A stretch of 64,000 nucleotides of DNA from Neorhizobium sp. UBA3556 (GTDB taxonomy: Bacteria; Pseudomonadota; Alphaproteobacteria; Rhizobiales; Rhizobiaceae), in assembly GCA_002376235.1 (NCBI GenBank), contig DFNX01000010.1, positions 352,077 to 416,076 of the forward strand, read 5' to 3'. Below are positions 33,171 to 42,359 of the stretch, one piece after another; the stretch's first letter is position 1, and each line of letters begins with the position of its first letter. Made by a program: the position numbers and the translations under genes. The notes below the pieces were generated by a model that worked only from the letters and a program-made list of their open reading frames with translations, was not told where the DNA came from and made no database searches.

Positions 33171-34718
33171 TCAGGAAGATAGGGTGGCGAAAACCTTCTG
33201 CAGTTGTTCCAATGGCACAGGCTTCGTAAGGTGGAAGTTGAAACCAGCCTCAGTAGCGAGCTCCTTGTCACGATCCTGGCCCCAGCCGGTCTGAGCGATG
33301 ATTGGCGTACTGAGAAACTCAGCCTCTTTGCGAAACGCTCGGCAAACCTCATAGCCATTCATACCGGGAAGACCGATGTCGAGAAGAATGACGTCCGGAT
33401 GGTAGTGCCTTGCGGCATCGAGTGCCTCTCTGCCATCGTGCACGGCCTCGAACTCATGGCCGATATCTTCCAGCATCATGCCTAGAGTATCCGCTATGAT
33501 TGGATTGTCGTCGACGACAAGAACTTTCAGCGACTTGAATGATGGAACGCCGACCATCTCTTGATCTGTAGCCTCGGGGAATTCCGGTGCGGAAACCATG
33601 GGCAGGCTGATCGTGAACCGGCTGCCTTTCCCCGGCCCTGCGCTATAAGCTTCGACGCCGCCACCGTGCATTTCGACAAGCTGCCTGACAAGGGCAAGCC
33701 CGATGCCAAGCCCCCCCTGCGAGCTCTCCAGATGGTCTTCAATTTGGGTAAAGAGTTGGAACACCTGGGCCAGCATGCTTTGTGGTATCCCGACCCCGTT
33801 GTCGGTTACCTGTATGACGACCCGGGGCCCTTCAGTTCGGACGGCAAGCCCGATCTGTCCGCCCGGAGGCGTGTATTTGGCTGCGTTGTTCAAAAGGTTC
33901 GACAATGCCTGGGACAAGCGGACTTGATCACCATCTACCCATTTCGCCTCATTGGCCATTTCAATTGCCAGATTGTGTTTTCCGCCGTCGATAAGCGGGC
34001 GGCTGGCCTCAGTAGCGGCATTGACGATATCGGCGATCCTGACAGGTGATTTGCGCAGTTCGATCTTCCCTTGGCTGACGCGTGACACATCGAGAAGGTC
34101 GTCAATAAGTCTTACGAGATGGACAAGCTGCCGGTCCATCATATTGCGGATTTCGCCGGCATTCTCGCCATTCGGGTTGCGTTTCAGGATGTCGAGCCCG
34201 TTGCGCAGAGGAGCCAGCGGATTGCGCAATTCATGTGCCAGTGTCGCCAAGAACTCGTTCTTACGGCGATCGGCCTCCTTCAGGGCTTCGGCCTGCAGCT
34301 GCAACTCGTCACGCTGGGTGGCGATCTGTTGCCGCTGCTGGTAGAGCTCGAAGAACACCTCGGCCTTGCTGCGCAGGACATCAGGCTCGATCGGCTTTTG
34401 AATGAAATCGACGGCGCCTGCCTCATAGCCCTGGAATCGCCACCGGCTGTCGGCGGTGTTGCCGGCCGTGACGAATATGATCGGCACACGGCGTGTGCGC
34501 TCATTTCCGCGCATCAATTCGGCAAGCTCGAAGCCGTTCAAACCCGGCATCTGGACGTCGATAAGCGCTAGCGCGACATCGTGCTCGAGCAGGAGCTCCA
34601 AGGCCTGATCGCCGGAGCAAGCTTTGAGCAGGTTCAGGCCTTCGCGGCGTAGCAGGGCCTCGAGAGAAATCAGGTTCTCTTCGAGATCGTCGACCAATAG
34701 AAACGAAACTTGGCTCAT
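33171..34718 (-). CDS. Hybrid histidine kinase: REC - HisKA - HATPase - REC
   Basis: A 515-residue soluble kinase with a receiver domain at each end. N-terminal REC (about 1-120; Asp in ALIDVQMPGLNG), a coiled coil (about 125-150), HisKA with phosphoacceptor His162 (TLAHELRNPL), an HATPase with N-box LNNAAKYT and G boxes DNGVGIPQ and GGLGIGLALV, and a C-terminal REC (about 395-515; VILLDIGLPGMNG). No membrane segment or sensory domain, so input probably comes through phosphotransfer to its own N-terminal REC. A GAGGAGGATC ribosome binding site lies within the end of cheB. It is the last gene of the signalling operon. Confidence 0.92.
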   Translation of the reverse strand: MSQVSFLLVDDLEENLISLEALLRREGLNLLKACSGDQALELLLEHDVALALIDVQMPGLNGFELAELMRGNERTRRVPIIFVTAGNTADSRWRFQGYEAGAVDFIQKPIEPDVLRSKAEVFFELYQQRQQIATQRDELQLQAEALKEADRRKNEFLATLAHELRNPLAPLRNGLDILKRNPNGENAGEIRNMMDRQLVHLVRLIDDLLDVSRVSQGKIELRKSPVRIADIVNAATEASRPLIDGGKHNLAIEMANEAKWVDGDQVRLSQALSNLLNNAAKYTPPGGQIGLAVRTEGPRVVIQVTDNGVGIPQSMLAQVFQLFTQIEDHLESSQGGLGIGLALVRQLVEMHGGGVEAYSAGPGKGSRFTISLPMVSAPEFPEATDQEMVGVPSFKSLKVLVVDDNPIIADTLGMMLEDIGHEFEAVHDGREALDAARHYHPDVILLDIGLPGMNGYEVCRAFRKEAEFLSTPIIAQTGWGQDRDKELATEAGFNFHLTKPVPLEQLQKVFATLSS

Positions 34719-34719
34719 T

Positions 34720-35295
34720 TCAGCCGATCCTCCTCAAATATTCTGATATGCCGTCGAGCGACATAACTGTCGCATCAGGGCAGAGCGCCAAGCCTGCCTC
34801 GGGCATGGCGGCAGCAAATGCAGTTTCAGGGTCCTGTACAATCACCTGTCCGCCAGCCTCAGCGATTGCAAGCAGGCCCCTGCCGCCGTCATGATTGGCT
34901 CCGGTCAGCAGGATGGCAATTGCATTCGTGCCATAGACGTCAGCTGCACTTTCGAACAACACATCGATCGAAGGCCTGGAAAAAAGGACCGGTTCCTCGT
35001 TGGTCAGGCCCAGAGTTTCGAAGTCCTCAACCAAGAGATGGTAGTCCGGCGGTGCGAAGTAGGCGGTTGCGGGCCGCAAAGGCTCCTTGTCCTCGACCTC
35101 GATCACCTCGATCCGACATTTCGCCCGGAACAGTTCTGCAAGAACACTGCGCTTGTCGGGGGGGATATGCACGACGATGATGATCGGTAACGAAAAATCG
35201 CCGGGCAAATCCGGCAGGATGGCCGAAAGTGCCTCCAATGCTCCGGCTGAAGCACCAATGACGATTGCCTTTGGGCTGGGGCTGGCGGCGCTCAT
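34720..35295 (-). CDS. cheB: CheB-type protein-glutamate methylesterase domain, no receiver
   Basis: A 191-residue protein consisting only of the CheB catalytic domain. The Ser-His-Asp triad is visible as Ser16 (GASAGALEAL), His in VVHIPPDKRS and Asp in LLTGANHDGG. The usual N-terminal receiver domain is missing, so activity is not switched by direct phosphorylation. ATG 35295 overlaps the cheR stop. No chemoreceptor, CheA or CheW lies nearby; the flanking kinases are the probable partners. Confidence 0.9.
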   Translation of the reverse strand: MSAASPSPKAIVIGASAGALEALSAILPDLPGDFSLPIIIVVHIPPDKRSVLAELFRAKCRIEVIEVEDKEPLRPATAYFAPPDYHLLVEDFETLGLTNEEPVLFSRPSIDVLFESAADVYGTNAIAILLTGANHDGGRGLLAIAEAGGQVIVQDPETAFAAAMPEAGLALCPDATVMSLDGISEYLRRIG

Positions 35296-36137
35296 CTGCT
35301 CGCCCTCTGATAGATCTTCTCCTCGCGCACGAATTCCCTGAACTCTTCGGTATGTGCCGAGAAGCGAAGGCTTTCTTTTGCGCCGATCCCCAGAAAACCC
35401 TTGCGCGCCAGGGAATCCTTGAACAGACCGATGGCTCGGTCCTGCAACGGCCGGTCGAAATAAATCATCACGTTGCGGCATGAAATCAGGTGCATCTCGC
35501 CGAACACCGCATCGGTGACGAGGCTATGATCGGAAAAGACAACGCGATCGCGGAGCGTCCGGTCGAAGGAGACCCGGCCATAGCCGGCGCTATAATAGTC
35601 GGAAAGTGAGGACTTGCCTCCCGACTTGCGGTGGTTCTCCGTAAACAGCTGGATCCGGTCGAGTTCATAGACGCCGGCTTCGGCCATCCGAAGCGCATCC
35701 TGATTGATGTCGGTGGCGTAGAAGATAGTCCGGTCTTCAAGACCTTCCTCGCGAAACAGGATCGCCAGCGAATAGACTTCCTCGCCACAACTGCAACCGG
35801 CAATCCAGATCTTGAGCGATGGATAGGTTTTCAGATGGGGAACGACATTTTCGCGGATGGCGCGAAAATAGCCCGGATCCCTAAACATCTCGCTGACCTG
35901 AACCGTAAGATAGCCAAGCAGACGAGGAAGCATAGTCTCGTCATGCAGTACACGCTCCTGCATCGCCGAGATTGTCGCAAAGCCCATCTGCTCGCGGGCC
36001 TGCCGCAAACGGCGCTTGATCGACCCCATTGCATAATTGCGGAAGTCATAGTGGTACCGGACATAGAGGGCCTCCAGCAGAAGCCGGATTTCAATGTCTT
36101 CGACTTTCTCAAAGGTCTCGATCACCGCGGCATCCAT
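35292..36137 (-). CDS. cheR: CheR-type protein-glutamate methyltransferase
   Basis: A 281-residue SAM-dependent methyltransferase of the CheR family. An N-terminal helical domain (VRYHYDFRNYAMGSIKRRLRQ-like) precedes the SAM-binding site IWIAGCSCGEEVYSLAILF, the IFYATDINQDAL strand and the ISCRNVMIYFD motif. It overlaps the large kinase gene by 16 bases and cheB by four. Without a chemoreceptor in the cluster, its substrate may be the coiled-coil region of the adjacent kinase, as proposed for other kinase-linked CheR/CheB pairs. Confidence 0.92.
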   Translation of the reverse strand: MDAAVIETFEKVEDIEIRLLLEALYVRYHYDFRNYAMGSIKRRLRQAREQMGFATISAMQERVLHDETMLPRLLGYLTVQVSEMFRDPGYFRAIRENVVPHLKTYPSLKIWIAGCSCGEEVYSLAILFREEGLEDRTIFYATDINQDALRMAEAGVYELDRIQLFTENHRKSGGKSSLSDYYSAGYGRVSFDRTLRDRVVFSDHSLVTDAVFGEMHLISCRNVMIYFDRPLQDRAIGLFKDSLARKGFLGIGAKESLRFSAHTEEFREFVREEKIYQRASR

Positions 36138-39100
36138 ACACGTACGAGTGAGAGCAGCTTCTCCACATCGAGCGGCTTTGCCATGTAATCATTGGCCCCG
36201 GCCTCGATGCAGCGCTGCTGGTCGTCGGGCATCGCCTTGGCCGTCAACGTGATGATCGGCAGCTTCTTCCAGTCCGGGTTCATTCGGATTGTGCGGGTGG
36301 CCGTCAGTCCGTCCATGACCGGCATCATCACATCCATCAGGACAAGGTCGATTGCCTTAGCGACATCGCCTTGCGACTGGCCAAGCTTGTCGAGCGCCTC
36401 CTGACCGTTGCGGGCGATCTCTATCACCGCGCCACGGGGTTCGAGGATATTCGTTAGGGCGTAGACATTGCGAACATCGTCTTCGACAATCAGGATCCTG
36501 CGGCCTTCCAGCAGCGCATCACGGCTGCGCGCCTTGCGGATCATCTTCTGCTGCTCATCAGGCAGATCCGAAACTACCTGATGAAGGAACAGCGAGACCT
36601 CGTCCAACAGCCGCTCCGGTGATTTCGCACCCTTGATGATGATGGATTTTGAATAACGGCGCAGCCGCTGTTCTTCATCAGCAGACAGAACCCGGCCCGT
36701 ATAGACGATCACGGGGGGGAAGGAATGGCTGCTGTCGGCACTGATCGTTTCCAGAAGCTGGTAGCCGGACGCGTCCGGCAGGGAGAGGTCGAGTACCATG
36801 CAGTCGAAAGTCTGCTCTCTGAGAAGCGTCAGGCATTCGGCGGCGGTTCCCGCGCTAATCGTCTCGACGTCATGGGAGGTCAGCAATTTTGCCACCGCCT
36901 GCCGTTGAACCTCATTGTCCTCGACGATCAACACGCGGTGGACACCCTGCGACAGCTTGGCGTCGAGTTTCTGCAGAACCTCGACAAGCTGTTCGCGCTG
37001 AACAGGCTTCATGACATAGCCGACAGCGCCAAGCGAAAGCGCGGTTTCGGTATAGTCGTCGGCGGAGACGATATGGATCGGGATATGACGTGTGCGCACG
37101 TCGCGCTTGAGCCTGTCGAGCACCGAGAGGCCAGACTGATCCGGCAGCCCGACGTCAAGCACGATGGCGCTTGGCATATGCTGCCGTGCAAGTTCCAGTG
37201 CATCATGGGCAGTGCCTGCAACAAGCGCCCGGAAGCCCATTTCTCGGGCGAGATCCCGCAGGATCGATGAAAACGTGTCGTCGTCTTCGATTACCAGCAG
37301 GGTGCGCCTGCCGTCGCTCGGCACCGCCCTGTCGTCCTCAACGATCTGATGATGACTGGCATAGGACTGCGGCACTTCTTCACTAATAATCCGTGGTGCT
37401 TCGATCGTTTCAGCGACCCGAATATCCCGCGACAAGACCCGAGAGGGATCATAGGAAACGGGGACAACGACGGTGAACGTGCTTCCCTGACCGTGACTGC
37501 TGGTCAGATGAATGGCGCCACCCAGCAACCGGACAAGTTCTCTTGAGATCGAAAGTCCCAATCCCGTGCCCCCGAACCGGCGGCTGATTGTCCCGTCTGC
37601 CTGATGGAAGGCTTCGAAAATGCTGTTCTGTTGTTCCTCAGCAATTCCGATCCCCGTATCCGATACGGCCAGTGCCAACTGGCCATCACCGGCGCTGCGA
37701 AGGGAAAGGGTGATCTTGCCCTTTTCGGTGAACTTGAATGCATTCGAAAGCAGGTTTTTTAGAACCTGTTCAAGACGTTGCGGATCGGTTTCAATGACCG
37801 CGGGTGCCTCCGGGGCTATTTCGATATCGAAGTCGAGTTCCTTTGATCTGGCCACGGGATCGAACAGCTGTCGGATCGCTCCGACCAATCGTGCCACTGA
37901 AACCGGCTCCGGCCTGATATCCACATGGCCGGCTTCGATCTTAGACAGATCCAGAATATCGTTGATCAGGCTCAGCAGGTCATTGCCGGAGGACTGGATG
38001 GTCTGGGCGTATTTGACCTGTTCCTGGGTCAAGTTGTCGTCGGGGTTGTCGGCGAGAAGTTTGGCCAAGATTAGTGACGAGTTGAGCGGAGTGCGCAACT
38101 CGTGTGACATGTTGGCGAGGAAATCCGACTTGTACCGGCTCGCCTGTTCGAGCTCACGTGCTTTCAGCTGAACTGACGCATTCACCTTCTCTAGATCGTC
38201 GCGCTGACCTTCCAGCTGTTGAGCCTGTTCTTCGAGCTGCGAATTGGTCTGCTCAAGTTCGATCTGCTGCTGTTCCAGCCGAGCCTGAGATTCCTTTAGT
38301 GCCCGGCCCTGCTCCTCCAGCTCTTCATTGGAAACCCGCAACTCCTCACCTTGAACCTGCAGCTCCTCCGCCTGTCGCTGTGTTTCTCGTAGTAGGTTCT
38401 GGAGATCGCTGCGATATTTTGCTGAGCGAACGGCCGTTGCAATCGAAGTCGATGCCTGATCGAGAAGCGTCAAGACGGCTTCATCGATCGGACGCAGAAA
38501 GCCCAGCTCTATTACCGAATTTACCGCCCCATCGACGCTCCCGGGTGAAATTATCAGGTGCCTCGGTTTGTCTTTGACGAGAGCCGACCCAAAAGCGAGA
38601 TAGCCATCTGGAACATCTGCAAGAATGATCGGCTTGGCGCCGGAGGCAGCCTGGCCTAGCAGGCCCTCCCTTGGCTTGAATTGACCCGGCACGCTTGCCT
38701 CACTTGGAACACCCCAGGTGGCGCTGCGCTGAAAATCCTCTTCACCCCTTACGAAGATCGCCCCTGCAACGGCACCCGTATATCGGGCCAGGAATTCCAG
38801 AATGCTATCGCCGAGATCTTCGATACGCCTGTCACCGGTGACCGCTGCGTTGAGACCGACTTCGCCAGATTGCAGCCAATTCTGCCGACGGCGCGATAAG
38901 GTCGCCTGGCGCATAAGTACGGCTATCGAGATAGTCAGGAGGATACCAAGCAAACCAGTCAGAATGCTACTTGCGAAAGCCGTTGTGTAGGCATTGTCCA
39001 TTTCGGCAAGTTTCTGCGTCCGCTGGCGGACTTCCTCCTGCCTCATGGCAGTCAGCTGCGCTCTAATGGCATCCATCTCGACTTTGCCACGGTCGGAATT

Positions 39101-39556
39101 GACGACCGCGAGAGGCGCATCGGCGCCCTGTGTCCGCCTCAGGTCGATGGTCTCGCGCAACTCCTCAAGCTTGGCTTCGACGTGAGACACCAGGATCGGC
39201 AACCGCTGCTGCTGAGAGACATTGTCGCTGATCATTTCTGCGATCGTCTGAATGCGACCTGGAATTGTCTTTATTGCAGAGTTGTACGGCTCCAGGTAAC
39301 GCTCGCTATTGGTCAGCAGAAAGCCGCGCTGTCCTGTCTCCGCATCCTGGATATTAGAAAGGAGATCGGACAATCCGACGATCACCTCGTGGGAGTGGAC
39401 CACATGAGCGTTGTTTGAGCGAAGAGTTTGGACATTATACCAGGATACGGCGGCACTGATGATAAAGAAGACCAGAGCTCCGGCAAGACTGAACGCGACC
39501 GAAGGGTCGAGACCAAGGGTTCGCCTATAAGACGTCGCGACGGCAGAAATTGTCAT
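36122..39556 (-). CDS. Membrane hybrid kinase: CHASE3 - GAF - coiled coil - HisKA - HATPase - REC x3
   Basis: A 1144-residue sensor. TM1 (about 18-38) and TM2 (about 185-208) enclose a periplasmic CHASE3 domain (SNIQDAETGQRGFLLTNSER motif). A GAF domain (about 230-370) and a long Gln/Glu-rich coiled coil (about 375-460) lead to HisKA with His485 (NMSHELRTPLN) and HATPase (GTGLGLSISRELV). Three receivers follow, with Asp in AIVLDVGLPDQSG, CMVLDLSLPDASG and LVLMDVMMPVMDG. I chose ATG 39556; the frame extends to 39667. The coiled coil has Glu/Gln pairs that could be CheR/CheB methylation sites. A perfect EcfG-type promoter lies about 260 bases upstream. Confidence 0.92.
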   Translation of the reverse strand: MTISAVATSYRRTLGLDPSVAFSLAGALVFFIISAAVSWYNVQTLRSNNAHVVHSHEVIVGLSDLLSNIQDAETGQRGFLLTNSERYLEPYNSAIKTIPGRIQTIAEMISDNVSQQQRLPILVSHVEAKLEELRETIDLRRTQGADAPLAVVNSDRGKVEMDAIRAQLTAMRQEEVRQRTQKLAEMDNAYTTAFASSILTGLLGILLTISIAVLMRQATLSRRRQNWLQSGEVGLNAAVTGDRRIEDLGDSILEFLARYTGAVAGAIFVRGEEDFQRSATWGVPSEASVPGQFKPREGLLGQAASGAKPIILADVPDGYLAFGSALVKDKPRHLIISPGSVDGAVNSVIELGFLRPIDEAVLTLLDQASTSIATAVRSAKYRSDLQNLLRETQRQAEELQVQGEELRVSNEELEEQGRALKESQARLEQQQIELEQTNSQLEEQAQQLEGQRDDLEKVNASVQLKARELEQASRYKSDFLANMSHELRTPLNSSLILAKLLADNPDDNLTQEQVKYAQTIQSSGNDLLSLINDILDLSKIEAGHVDIRPEPVSVARLVGAIRQLFDPVARSKELDFDIEIAPEAPAVIETDPQRLEQVLKNLLSNAFKFTEKGKITLSLRSAGDGQLALAVSDTGIGIAEEQQNSIFEAFHQADGTISRRFGGTGLGLSISRELVRLLGGAIHLTSSHGQGSTFTVVVPVSYDPSRVLSRDIRVAETIEAPRIISEEVPQSYASHHQIVEDDRAVPSDGRRTLLVIEDDDTFSSILRDLAREMGFRALVAGTAHDALELARQHMPSAIVLDVGLPDQSGLSVLDRLKRDVRTRHIPIHIVSADDYTETALSLGAVGYVMKPVQREQLVEVLQKLDAKLSQGVHRVLIVEDNEVQRQAVAKLLTSHDVETISAGTAAECLTLLREQTFDCMVLDLSLPDASGYQLLETISADSSHSFPPVIVYTGRVLSADEEQRLRRYSKSIIIKGAKSPERLLDEVSLFLHQVVSDLPDEQQKMIRKARSRDALLEGRRILIVEDDVRNVYALTNILEPRGAVIEIARNGQEALDKLGQSQGDVAKAIDLVLMDVMMPVMDGLTATRTIRMNPDWKKLPIITLTAKAMPDDQQRCIEAGANDYMAKPLDVEKLLSLVRVWMPR

Positions 39557-39906
39557 GGATATCTCGGAAGAGAGGAAATAAAGACGATCAGCGGATACGC
39601 CATGCCACGTATGAGGCCTACAGAATTGAGGGGCATCAACTTGGAAGCCGGACGAAAGGTTCGACACGCACAGTGGGCAAAACGACTAATGTGTGATCCA
39701 AGCAAACTCGGTTCAATGTTTCACACGTTATGGCCGGGATCGGATCTTGGGAAACGCGTATGCCCACTAGACAGTCTTTGCAATAATTCATTCAAGATAC
39801 AGTCTCACATTCGGCACCGTAACGTCCAGCGTGTCGATTTGTTCCAGCAAGCCAAGATTTTTTTCGATGAATTTATGGGACGGTCGATCAATCAGTGTAA
39901 CTATCA
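39557..39906. other. Gap upstream of the signalling operon
   Basis: 350 bases between the large kinase gene and the solo IS6 end. No gene is supported on either strand. It contains the EcfG-type promoter at 39821-39845; the stretch between that promoter and the kinase start would form a leader of about 255 bases unless translation starts at the upstream ATG 39667. Confidence 0.5.
39821..39845 (-). promoter_or_regulatory. EcfG-type general stress promoter (signalling operon)
   Basis: Reading the minus strand: GGAAC (39845-39841), 16-base spacer, CGTT (39824-39821), an exact match to the alphaproteobacterial EcfG consensus GGAAC-N16/17-CGTT. It points into the kinase-cheR-cheB-kinase operon. 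Confidence 0.65.
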
Positions 39907-39928
39907 GGTGATGTCACATTGTCTGCAG
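39907..39928 (+). repeat. Solo IS6-family terminal repeat
   Basis: GGTGATGTCACATTGTCTGC and the next two bases match the left end of the IS6 element at 52880 at 21 of 22 positions. No transposase is attached; the neighbouring sequence is the 3' end of a LysR gene, whose last codons and stop (LQTM-stop) are read from this repeat on the opposite strand. It is a deletion or recombination scar. Confidence 0.75.
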
Positions 39929-40834
39929 GTCGAGTTTTGAAGCGCCCTGCCGGATGAGTTCTATGAACTTGCGAACGTGAGGATCGGCCCGGCGTTCGGG
40001 CAGGATATAGATACCTAGCAGCCAACTGGGCAGAATTTCCCCATTGTCGATCACAACCTGCTTGAAGCCGCGCTCGGCGAAATAATTGGCAAGCAGCAGC
40101 GAGTGGATCAACACCGCATCGGTTTCGCTGATAAAATCCATGCAGGCCTGCATCGAGTTCGAGGTAAAGGCATGCCCGAACCGGTAAGGCTTTGGAACGG
40201 GAACTGCACTGTCGATGAGCAAGCGCTTCTGGTGTGATTCCGACGGAAAAGCCATGGCTGTCGGATAAGCGAAGATGTCGCTTAGGCGCCGCGGCTGGTC
40301 CAGCAAGGGATGCTTCGTGCGCACAAAATACCCGTCCTTGGCAAAGCCAAGCGGAATGAAGTCTATATCGGCCTCCCGCGCGAGGTCCTGGATCTGGTGG
40401 CCGACGAAAAGCGAGATATCGCCTGCCCAGAGTTGGTCCATACACCGCATGGCATTGCCGACGCTGACATTGATTGGCGCATTCGGATGGTCGCGGAAGT
40501 GCGCCATGACAAAGTCTTTGAGGAAGAGCGTCCAGGATGAATAACCGGTGCCGATGCTTATTCCGTGTTCGAATTCGGATTTCTGCCGCTCAATCGTTTC
40601 CAGTGCATTGGAGTAAAGGCGGCGCATGATCAAGCTGTTATTATAAAGCGTCTCTCCATAGGCCGTCAGGCGAACCCCGCGCGAAGAGCGCTCGAAAAGC
40701 CGCACGCCAAGGCCCTCTTCCAGCTTCTTGATGCTGTAGGTGAGGGCCGGTTGCGACACATGTAGACGTTCCGCAGCCGCGACAAATGAGCCAAGTTCCG
40801 TCACAGCCATGAACTGCTCGAGCGATTTATCCAT
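39914..40834 (-). CDS. LysR family regulator, 3' end formed by IS repeat
   Basis: A 306-residue LysR regulator. HTH (MDKSLEQFMAVTELGSFVAAAE, SQPALTYSIKKLEEGLG, ARLFERSSRG-type wing) and a two-lobed effector domain (SIGTGYSSWTLFL, SLFVGHQIQDL, DAVLIHSLLLANYF). It is divergent from the CUT1 sugar importer operon and is its probable regulator, acting through the palindrome at 40868. Its final four residues and stop come from an IS6 terminal repeat, so the native C-terminus has been replaced, probably with little effect because the protein is full length for the family. Confidence 0.88.
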   Translation of the reverse strand: MDKSLEQFMAVTELGSFVAAAERLHVSQPALTYSIKKLEEGLGVRLFERSSRGVRLTAYGETLYNNSLIMRRLYSNALETIERQKSEFEHGISIGTGYSSWTLFLKDFVMAHFRDHPNAPINVSVGNAMRCMDQLWAGDISLFVGHQIQDLAREADIDFIPLGFAKDGYFVRTKHPLLDQPRRLSDIFAYPTAMAFPSESHQKRLLIDSAVPVPKPYRFGHAFTSNSMQACMDFISETDAVLIHSLLLANYFAERGFKQVVIDNGEILPSWLLGIYILPERRADPHVRKFIELIRQGASKLDLQTM

Positions 40835-40867
40835 CGATTTGATCTAACTCTCTGCCAATCGCGGTCA

Positions 40868-40886
40868 CTATAAGTCAATTTTATAG
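40868..40886. promoter_or_regulatory. LysR-type operator candidate
   Basis: CTATAA-N7-TTATAG, a perfect 6-bp inverted repeat containing the T-N11-A pattern of LysR sites, 34 bases upstream of the LysR start and in the divergent region shared with the sugar importer operon. Confidence 0.55.
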
Positions 40887-40922
40887 AATGCGACATTTTT
40901 TGTATTTGTTTGCAGGTTGAGG

Positions 40923-40942
40923 CGGTTGTAATTTTTCAACCG
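40923..40942. promoter_or_regulatory. Second inverted repeat in the LysR/importer intergenic region
   Basis: CGGTTG (40923-40928) and CAACCG (40937-40942) around an AT-rich 8-base centre. It lies about 120 bases upstream of the binding-protein gene and could be an additional operator half-site pair or a leader hairpin. No regulator can be assigned. Confidence 0.35.
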
Positions 40943-41062
40943 TTCGGCTGGTTGGGGACTTTCAAGAGAAAACTGGAAGTTTGAAGCCGAGAGAATGCGT
41001 GCTGCTGGGGAGTTGGCACGGATGGCACGCATCACTTGTGTTTGCTTGTTTTGGAGGAGCTA

Positions 41063-42355
41063 ATGAGCATTTCTTCGGTAAATCGCCGTCATTTTCTCGG
41101 CGCAGGTCTTGGTCTGGCATCCATACCCGTCTGGGGGCCGCTGCCGGTTTCGGCAGCTGAAGGCGCGCAAGTGCGCATGGTTTGGTGGGGGTCGGAAGAT
41201 CGAGCACGCCGCACTAAAGAGGCCGTCAAGACTTTTGAAGGCGCTAATGCCGGCGTTACTGTTGCAACAGAATCCATGGGATGGGACGATTACTGGCCGC
41301 GCCTTGCGACACAGGTCGCTGGCGGCAACGCGCCCGATTTCATCCAGATGGATTACCGCTTCATGTTCGAATATGCGCGGCGCGGGACGATCATGCCGCT
41401 CGATCAGTTCATGGGGTCGGAGTTGAAGATTGCGGATTTCGGCGAGGGCAACCTGAAATCCTGTTCCGTCGACGGAAAGCTTTACGGCGCCAATGTCGGC
41501 GTCAATGCTTTCGGCACGATAGTCGATACGGCGGCTTGGCAGGATGTCGGGATTACCGCTCCGACCTTCGGCACGAACTGGGAGCAATATGCCGAAGCCT
41601 GTATTGCCTATGGCAAGGCGGCCAAGGGAAAGAAGAAATATGCCTCGGCGGACGGCAGCGGCAGTGAGCAGCTTTTCGAAGGATGGCTGATCTCCCATGG
41701 CAAGTCGCTCTACAGGGATGATGGCAGCCTTGGTTACGAAGCGGCAGATGCTGCCGAATGGTTCAAATACTGGGCCGAATTGCGCGAAGCGGGTGGCTGC
41801 GTTTCCGCGGACGTACAGGCTCTCTACAAGAATACGATCGAGACCTCGCCGCTGACCCTTGGTTACTCGGCATCGGATTTTGCTTTCTCGAACCAGTTTG
41901 TCGGCTTCCAGAAGGTCAACAAGCCGACACTGGCGATAATCGGTCAGCCGGTCGTCGCCAACGGAAAACCGGGGCACTATCTCAAGCCGTCCCAGATGTT
42001 CTCCGTCTCGGCGAAATCCAAAGCGCCCGATGTGACTGCAAGGCTGATCAATTTCCTTGTCCGTGATCCGGCGGGTGCCTTGATCCTCGGCGTCGAACGC
42101 GGTGTTCCGGCATCGCCTGCAATCCGTGATGCGCTCGTTCCGAAGCTGGATGCCGCCAATACCGCAGTGGTGAAGTTCATTTCGGCGCTGACGCCCTATG
42201 TTGGCACATTGCCGCCTGCACCGCCGCAGGGTGCCGGCGAAATGAATGCCGTACTGATCCGCGTAAGCCAGGAAGTCGCGTTCGAGGCATCGACCGCGCA
42301 AGCCGGCGGCGAGAGCCTGATTACCGAAGCCAAGTCCATCCTGAAGAAGGGGTGA
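41063..42355 (+). CDS. CUT1 ABC transporter sugar-binding protein, Tat signal
   Basis: A 430-residue extracellular solute-binding protein (SBP_bac_1 type). TTGGAGGAGC just upstream fixes ATG 41063. The N-terminus has a twin-arginine signal (NRRHFLGAGLGLASIPVWG) ending near PVSAAEG, which implies folded export. The mature part shows VRMVWWGSEDRARRT, AGGNAPDFIQMDYRFMFEY and LLIGVERGVPAS-type segments. The typical ligand is an oligosaccharide, polyol or glycoside. It heads an operon of two permeases, an ATPase and a dehydrogenase; the ligand is not predictable from sequence. Confidence 0.9.
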   Translation: MSISSVNRRHFLGAGLGLASIPVWGPLPVSAAEGAQVRMVWWGSEDRARRTKEAVKTFEGANAGVTVATESMGWDDYWPRLATQVAGGNAPDFIQMDYRFMFEYARRGTIMPLDQFMGSELKIADFGEGNLKSCSVDGKLYGANVGVNAFGTIVDTAAWQDVGITAPTFGTNWEQYAEACIAYGKAAKGKKKYASADGSGSEQLFEGWLISHGKSLYRDDGSLGYEAADAAEWFKYWAELREAGGCVSADVQALYKNTIETSPLTLGYSASDFAFSNQFVGFQKVNKPTLAIIGQPVVANGKPGHYLKPSQMFSVSAKSKAPDVTARLINFLVRDPAGALILGVERGVPASPAIRDALVPKLDAANTAVVKFISALTPYVGTLPPAPPQGAGEMNAVLIRVSQEVAFEASTAQAGGESLITEAKSILKKG

Positions 42356-42359
42356 GCCT

